Shown in pieces: positions 60,500 through 63,470 of a stretch of 63,470 nucleotides of DNA. The notes beneath the pieces are model-generated. The model had not been told where the DNA came from. It ran no database searches and worked only from the letters and a program-made list of their open reading frames with translations. Where the stretch lies: positions 1 through 63,470 of the forward strand of contig JAMXLO010000050.1 of the NCBI GenBank assembly GCA_024280945.1, written 5' to 3'. Numbering within the stretch: the stretch's first letter is position 1; each line of letters opens with the position of its first letter. A program made the position numbers and the translations under genes. The DNA is from Acetobacteraceae bacterium (GTDB lineage Bacteria; Pseudomonadota; Alphaproteobacteria; Acetobacterales; Acetobacteraceae).

Positions 60500-62224
60500 A
60501 TGACTGCGATCTATCAGGCACGCGTAGCTGAGGCTCTCGGATCCGTGAAGGCGATCGCCATAGAGCAATCTCAAAGTCTATTGATGAGAAGTCCTTCTGT
60601 AGTGGTACGCCTGTCGATCCTCGCGGCATCGGCCGTTGGGGTGTTTCTTGCAGCCGAATTCGTCAGGGTATTGCCCTATGGTCGGGCTTTTTGGGATTTC
60701 TTGTTTATCACCGAAGGTGCGTACCGGGCCCGACTAGGTCAGGTGCCTCACGTTGATTTCATTTCGCCCATTGGCCCGCTTGTCATCTATCTGACTTCCG
60801 TTGCAGAGTGGTTGTTTCCGAAAGGCCAACCATTCATTGGGCTGCATGCGCTGATGTGGCTTCTGTTGCTTCCGGCGACAGCCCTCCTGGCAGGAAAATT
60901 TGCAACCGGATCCCGTTTCTATGCGGCCCTCTTCCTGCTTGGCCTCATCGTTCTCGTCCCATACACGGTTGACAATACCAGTCTTTCATCAATCAGCTAC
61001 TTTGCGCCGTATAACCGGTTTGCTTCGGCCATCCTCTTCCTATTGGGGCTCTGGTACGTACTGCCCAAATCGCGTTGGGACGGCGTGCTGATATGCTACC
61101 TTATTTGCCTCGCCTTCTTCCTCAAGATCACTGCCGCAGGCGTCGGCCTTGGTCTGGTGATGACGGCGTGTCTCCTGGGTCGCGCTACATGGGCCTATGT
61201 TGTCTTAAGTATCTTGGGGCTGGTTGTAATCTGCCTGCTGATCCAGGCTGAAAGCGGACTTGTCTCGGCCTATCTTCATGACGTCCTGGCCATGACCGAG
61301 GTCAACCGCGGACAGGGGCTTTTCAGGGTCGCCGTCGCGGGATTCCATAACTGGCCTCCGTTAGTAGTCTGCACTGGTATACTCGTTCTCGCGATAGCTG
61401 CCGCCAAGCCACGTGGGCTTGGGCTGCTAACGCTCCCCCGATCACAACCGTTTGCCGTCGACGCTGTCGTGCTGGTCGTTGTTAGTCTGCTCGCGGAGAG
61501 CCAGAACACCGGGGGCGTTGGTCTCGTCGCGGCGTCCGCGGTGCTTTTCCGGAACGACATCGGTTCTCAGAACCCGTCTCAGCTCGTCGGAACGACTCTC
61601 CTGGGCGCTACGCTGTTGCTCCCCATTCTGGACGTCTCTGTCTACCGAAGTGTGGACATGATCGTCCGGGAGCGGAACGGGACGACGGAGCACCCGTTTA
61701 GCGCATTGGCCCCTGGTATTCGTGTTTCGACTGCAACCCTATCAGGAGCTACGTTGTTCGCTCAGTTGCTTGGTGAACTTCAGCCAGAGGTATCTCGCGT
61801 CGAGCGTGATCGCTTTTATCTTCTTAATGACCCTCACTACACTGAACCTGCCGCGATCGTGGCATGGCTGCAATATGTGGTTGATGCGGCTGCTCGCTTC
61901 AAAGATCAGGGTCTCCATGCTTACGCTCGACGCTACGCCGTGCTTTCGTTCACGGACCCGTTCTCACAATTGCTCGGGTTGGTTCCCGCCCGACACGTGG
62001 CACTCGTAATGCAGCTTGGACGCACATTGCCCGTATTTACGTCGCAGGCAGCATCTCAGTATCTGGACGATTCTGACGGTGTATTTGTTGGGAAATGTGA
62101 GTTCCCCGTAGGAGAGGAGCCTTCGATATGGGAAGTGTTTCGGATGACACTTGAGGCTGGCTTCGAGCGGCATCCGCTCAACGCGTGCTGGGACTTCTAC
62201 AGCCGCGCGAATCGAAATCCATAG
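60500..62224 (+). CDS. Polytopic membrane protein, GT-C glycosyltransferase-like
   Basis: 574 aa from ATG 60500; ATG 60584 is an alternative. About eight to ten hydrophobic helices occupy the N-terminal 400 residues, then a hydrophilic ~170-residue C-terminal domain. The first external loop (FWDFLFITEGAYRARLGQVP then HVDFISPIGPL) resembles the acidic loop of GT-C enzymes that use polyprenyl-phosphate sugars. No family was recognised with certainty. GC content and codon use look lower than in most of the window. Confidence 0.55.
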   Translation: MTAIYQARVAEALGSVKAIAIEQSQSLLMRSPSVVVRLSILAASAVGVFLAAEFVRVLPYGRAFWDFLFITEGAYRARLGQVPHVDFISPIGPLVIYLTSVAEWLFPKGQPFIGLHALMWLLLLPATALLAGKFATGSRFYAALFLLGLIVLVPYTVDNTSLSSISYFAPYNRFASAILFLLGLWYVLPKSRWDGVLICYLICLAFFLKITAAGVGLGLVMTACLLGRATWAYVVLSILGLVVICLLIQAESGLVSAYLHDVLAMTEVNRGQGLFRVAVAGFHNWPPLVVCTGILVLAIAAAKPRGLGLLTLPRSQPFAVDAVVLVVVSLLAESQNTGGVGLVAASAVLFRNDIGSQNPSQLVGTTLLGATLLLPILDVSVYRSVDMIVRERNGTTEHPFSALAPGIRVSTATLSGATLFAQLLGELQPEVSRVERDRFYLLNDPHYTEPAAIVAWLQYVVDAAARFKDQGLHAYARRYAVLSFTDPFSQLLGLVPARHVALVMQLGRTLPVFTSQAASQYLDDSDGVFVGKCEFPVGEEPSIWEVFRMTLEAGFERHPLNACWDFYSRANRNP

Positions 62225-62238
62225 TTTGTGGTCGGGAT

Positions 62239-62604
62239 ATGGCCAAACTGCCACTTGCGTTGATCCTCGTCAGCGTCACATTGTCGGCTGTCGCACAGCT
62301 ATTATTTAAGTTGGGCGTGTCGTCCAATGCTGAGACAAGTGGGCTATCGATCAGCGCGAAATTGGTGGCAACTTTGCTCAGCCCTGGGGTTTTGGGCGGG
62401 TTGACCCTCTACGGTATCGGAACAATTGTATGGCTCGCAGCCTTGGCGCGAACACCATTGTCCCAAGCGTATCCCTTTGTTGGGCTGGGCTTCTTGATGA
62501 CAGCCTTCTTTGGCTATGCGTTCTTGAGCGAGGAGTTCGGTATACCACGCATCCTAGGCACGATCCTTGTCATCGCAGGTATCTCCCTTATCGCCCGCGG
62601 CTGA
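62239..62604 (+). CDS. SMR/ArnE-type small membrane carrier
   Basis: 121 aa from ATG 62239, four hydrophobic helices (LALILVSVTLSAVAQLLFKL; LGGLTLYGIGTIVWLAALAR; AYPFVGLGFLMTAFFGYAFL; IPRILGTILVIAGISLIARG). The QLLFKLG and QAYPFVGLGF segments fit EamA/SMR proteins such as the ArnE/F undecaprenyl-phosphate-sugar flippase. It follows the GT-C-like gene by 14 bp, so a lipid-linked sugar flippase role is plausible. Confidence 0.78.
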   Translation: MAKLPLALILVSVTLSAVAQLLFKLGVSSNAETSGLSISAKLVATLLSPGVLGGLTLYGIGTIVWLAALARTPLSQAYPFVGLGFLMTAFFGYAFLSEEFGIPRILGTILVIAGISLIARG

Positions 62605-62703
62605 AGCAGTTGACGCACTCTCTCTCGTGATTCAGAGGTAGGGCCCTGGGTTGCTCTCACACGTCCGACGAGGCTTCGGTTCGAGCTTCGGGCTCTCTGT
62701 CCC

Positions 62704-62720
62704 GACTGCGGAGCGCAGTC
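62704..62720. repeat. 7-bp inverted repeat upstream of tRNA-Ser
   Basis: GACTGCG-GAG-CGCAGTC forms a short perfect hairpin, about 100 bp after the carrier gene and 75 bp before the tRNA. It may end the carrier transcript. Confidence 0.45.
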
Positions 62721-62794
62721 AGGCAGGACCTGGCCGGCACGCCATGCCGAGGTTTCCCGGCCCTTGTCGCGCTGCTATGCTTTGAGAACGGTCT

Positions 62795-62884
62795 GGAGGG
62801 ATGGCCGAGCGGCTTAAGGCGCACGCTTGGAAAGCGTGTGTACGTGAAAGCGTACCGTGGGTTCGAATCCCACTCCCTCCGCCA
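62795..62884 (+). tRNA. tRNA-Ser (anticodon GGA)
   Basis: A full cloverleaf is visible: acceptor arms GGAGGGA (62795-62801) and TCCCTCC (62874-62880), discriminator G and encoded CCA, anticodon stem CACGC/GCGTG around TTGGAAA with anticodon GGA at 62829-62831, a long variable arm as required for serine, and a T-loop GGTTCGAATCC. It reads UCC/UCU codons. Confidence 0.97.
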
Positions 62885-62996
62885 GTCCGGTGTTTGTAGG
62901 CATCCAGTAGCATCCACGAACCCCGCAGAAAGCCGCTGAAACCGGGCTTTTCCTGTCCATAGCGGTCCACCCACATCCGCCAACATCTAGGTTGCA

Positions 62997-63018
62997 TTTG
63001 GGGATCAATTTGGGGTAT
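62997..63018 (+). repeat. Paired TTTGGGG repeats after tRNA-Ser
   Basis: TTTGGGGAT (62997-63005) and TTTGGGGTAT (63009-63018) lie about 115-135 bp downstream of the tRNA 3' end. Closely spaced G-rich repeats of this kind are common near integrase-target tRNAs. Binding by an integrase is inferred, not shown. Confidence 0.4.
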
Positions 63019-63058
63019 ATGGCGGACCCACCTGCCACCCGAAACCCCAAGGCACCCC

Positions 63059-63470
63059 ATGTTCGTATCAGGCTGGATTATCGCCGTTGTCATTCTCGGC
63101 TTCCTATTGTTGGAGCACGAGAACAAAAACAAGCTGCGCGACGCCGAGGCACAGGCAAAGGCCGACCTAGCATACATGGACCAACGGATACGCGATGTGC
63201 AGAAGGATTGGGTGGACGAAGGCCGGGCCGCCGACGAACTGCGACGGGCAAACGCGCAGCTAACCGCCGATTACAACGCGTGGCAGAACTACGGCCACAA
63301 GATTGCGGCCGAATGCGATGAACTGAACCGGCAGTTGGCCGGTAGCCGGCAGCTAGGCGCAGCCTATTACGATGCGTTGGTCCGGCTGAAGTTCGCCGAC
63401 CCGGACGGGTTCGCCGCCCATAGTGCCATGACCGTCTACCCGGAACCGCCGGAACCCCTCCCCGCCCCGG
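63059..63470 (+). CDS. Small membrane-anchored coiled-coil protein, cut by window end
   Basis: The frame from ATG 63059 is open to the last base (137 codons visible). It starts MFVSGWIIAVVILGFLLLEH, a single N-terminal membrane anchor, followed by a charged helical region (NKNKLRDAEAQAKADLAYMD, then DELRRANAQLTADYNAWQNY) and a Pro-rich stretch at the edge. The layout is like phage or integrated-element membrane proteins, but no family is recognised. Its position directly after tRNA-Ser supports a mobile-element origin. Confidence 0.6.
   Translation, partial: MFVSGWIIAVVILGFLLLEHENKNKLRDAEAQAKADLAYMDQRIRDVQKDWVDEGRAADELRRANAQLTADYNAWQNYGHKIAAECDELNRQLAGSRQLGAAYYDALVRLKFADPDGFAAHSAMTVYPEPPEPLPAP

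Noticed and set aside
62814-63050. Minus-strand frame with GVGFEPTVRFHVHTLSKRAP
   Set aside because: Translation of the antisense of tRNA-Ser, a well-known spurious annotation.

Overview
The window is about 63 kb of GC-rich, gene-dense bacterial DNA. It reads as the chromosome of an alphaproteobacterium, possibly Rhodospirillales/Acetobacteraceae-like. That placement is an inference from the ChvG/ChvI-type two-component pair, the style of many metabolic genes and overall codon use; no rRNA or marker gene here proves it. The content is mostly catabolic: flavin and F420 oxidoreductases, acyl-CoA enzymes, hydrolases and ABC importers.

Layout. 1-9,960: a TetR tail, a serine-recombinase remnant, an aldolase/GMC oxidoreductase pair, a hydrolase remnant, a luciferase-like oxidoreductase (LLM), a TfoX-domain protein, a CinA-like/nucleotidyltransferase fusion, a Baeyer-Villiger-type monooxygenase and an orphan solute-binding protein. 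9,983-12,589: a minus-strand tellurite/stress membrane operon (TerB-like, small membrane protein, BI-1/YccA, TerC) that ends in two tiny lipoproteins. 13,408-18,770: a complete Dpp/Opp-type importer. 18,797-21,217: ChvI/ChvG. 21,294-32,545: a coenzyme F420 locus with a frameshifted methyltransferase, a HugZ-like protein, F420-dependent glucose-6-phosphate dehydrogenase, CofE, CofD, CofC, the fused CofG/CofH FO synthase (FbiC) and four further LLM enzymes.

32,683-43,220: a fused enoyl-CoA hydratase/3-hydroxyacyl-CoA dehydrogenase, an acyl-CoA dehydrogenase and a branched-chain-type (Liv) importer with two tandem binding proteins and a degenerate acyl-CoA-synthetase-like protein. 43,244-47,014: a coupled minus-strand operon (amidohydrolase, alpha/beta hydrolase, DUF4387, AtuA-like). 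47,071-58,603: glycogen phosphorylase, a hydrolase, an MFS carrier, another LLM, a GST, a PHA depolymerase, an (R)-amine-transaminase-like enzyme, a variant uracil-DNA glycosylase and an isochorismatase-fold protein. 58,722-62,604: a compositionally different trio (HAD-UbiA fusion, GT-C-like membrane protein, SMR/ArnE-type carrier). It is followed by tRNA-Ser(GGA) and what looks like the edge of an integrated element.

How it fits together. F420 would be made by FbiC, CofC, CofD and CofE, reduced by the glucose-6-phosphate dehydrogenase, and used by the neighbouring LLM enzymes. The acyl-CoA enzymes, Liv importer and AtuA operon next door suggest that these LLM enzymes act in uptake and breakdown of an unidentified, probably branched or terpenoid-like compound. 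The F420 cluster with its LLM family, the single-domain CofE, and the HAD-UbiA/GT-C/carrier trio beside tRNA-Ser are the parts most worth following up.
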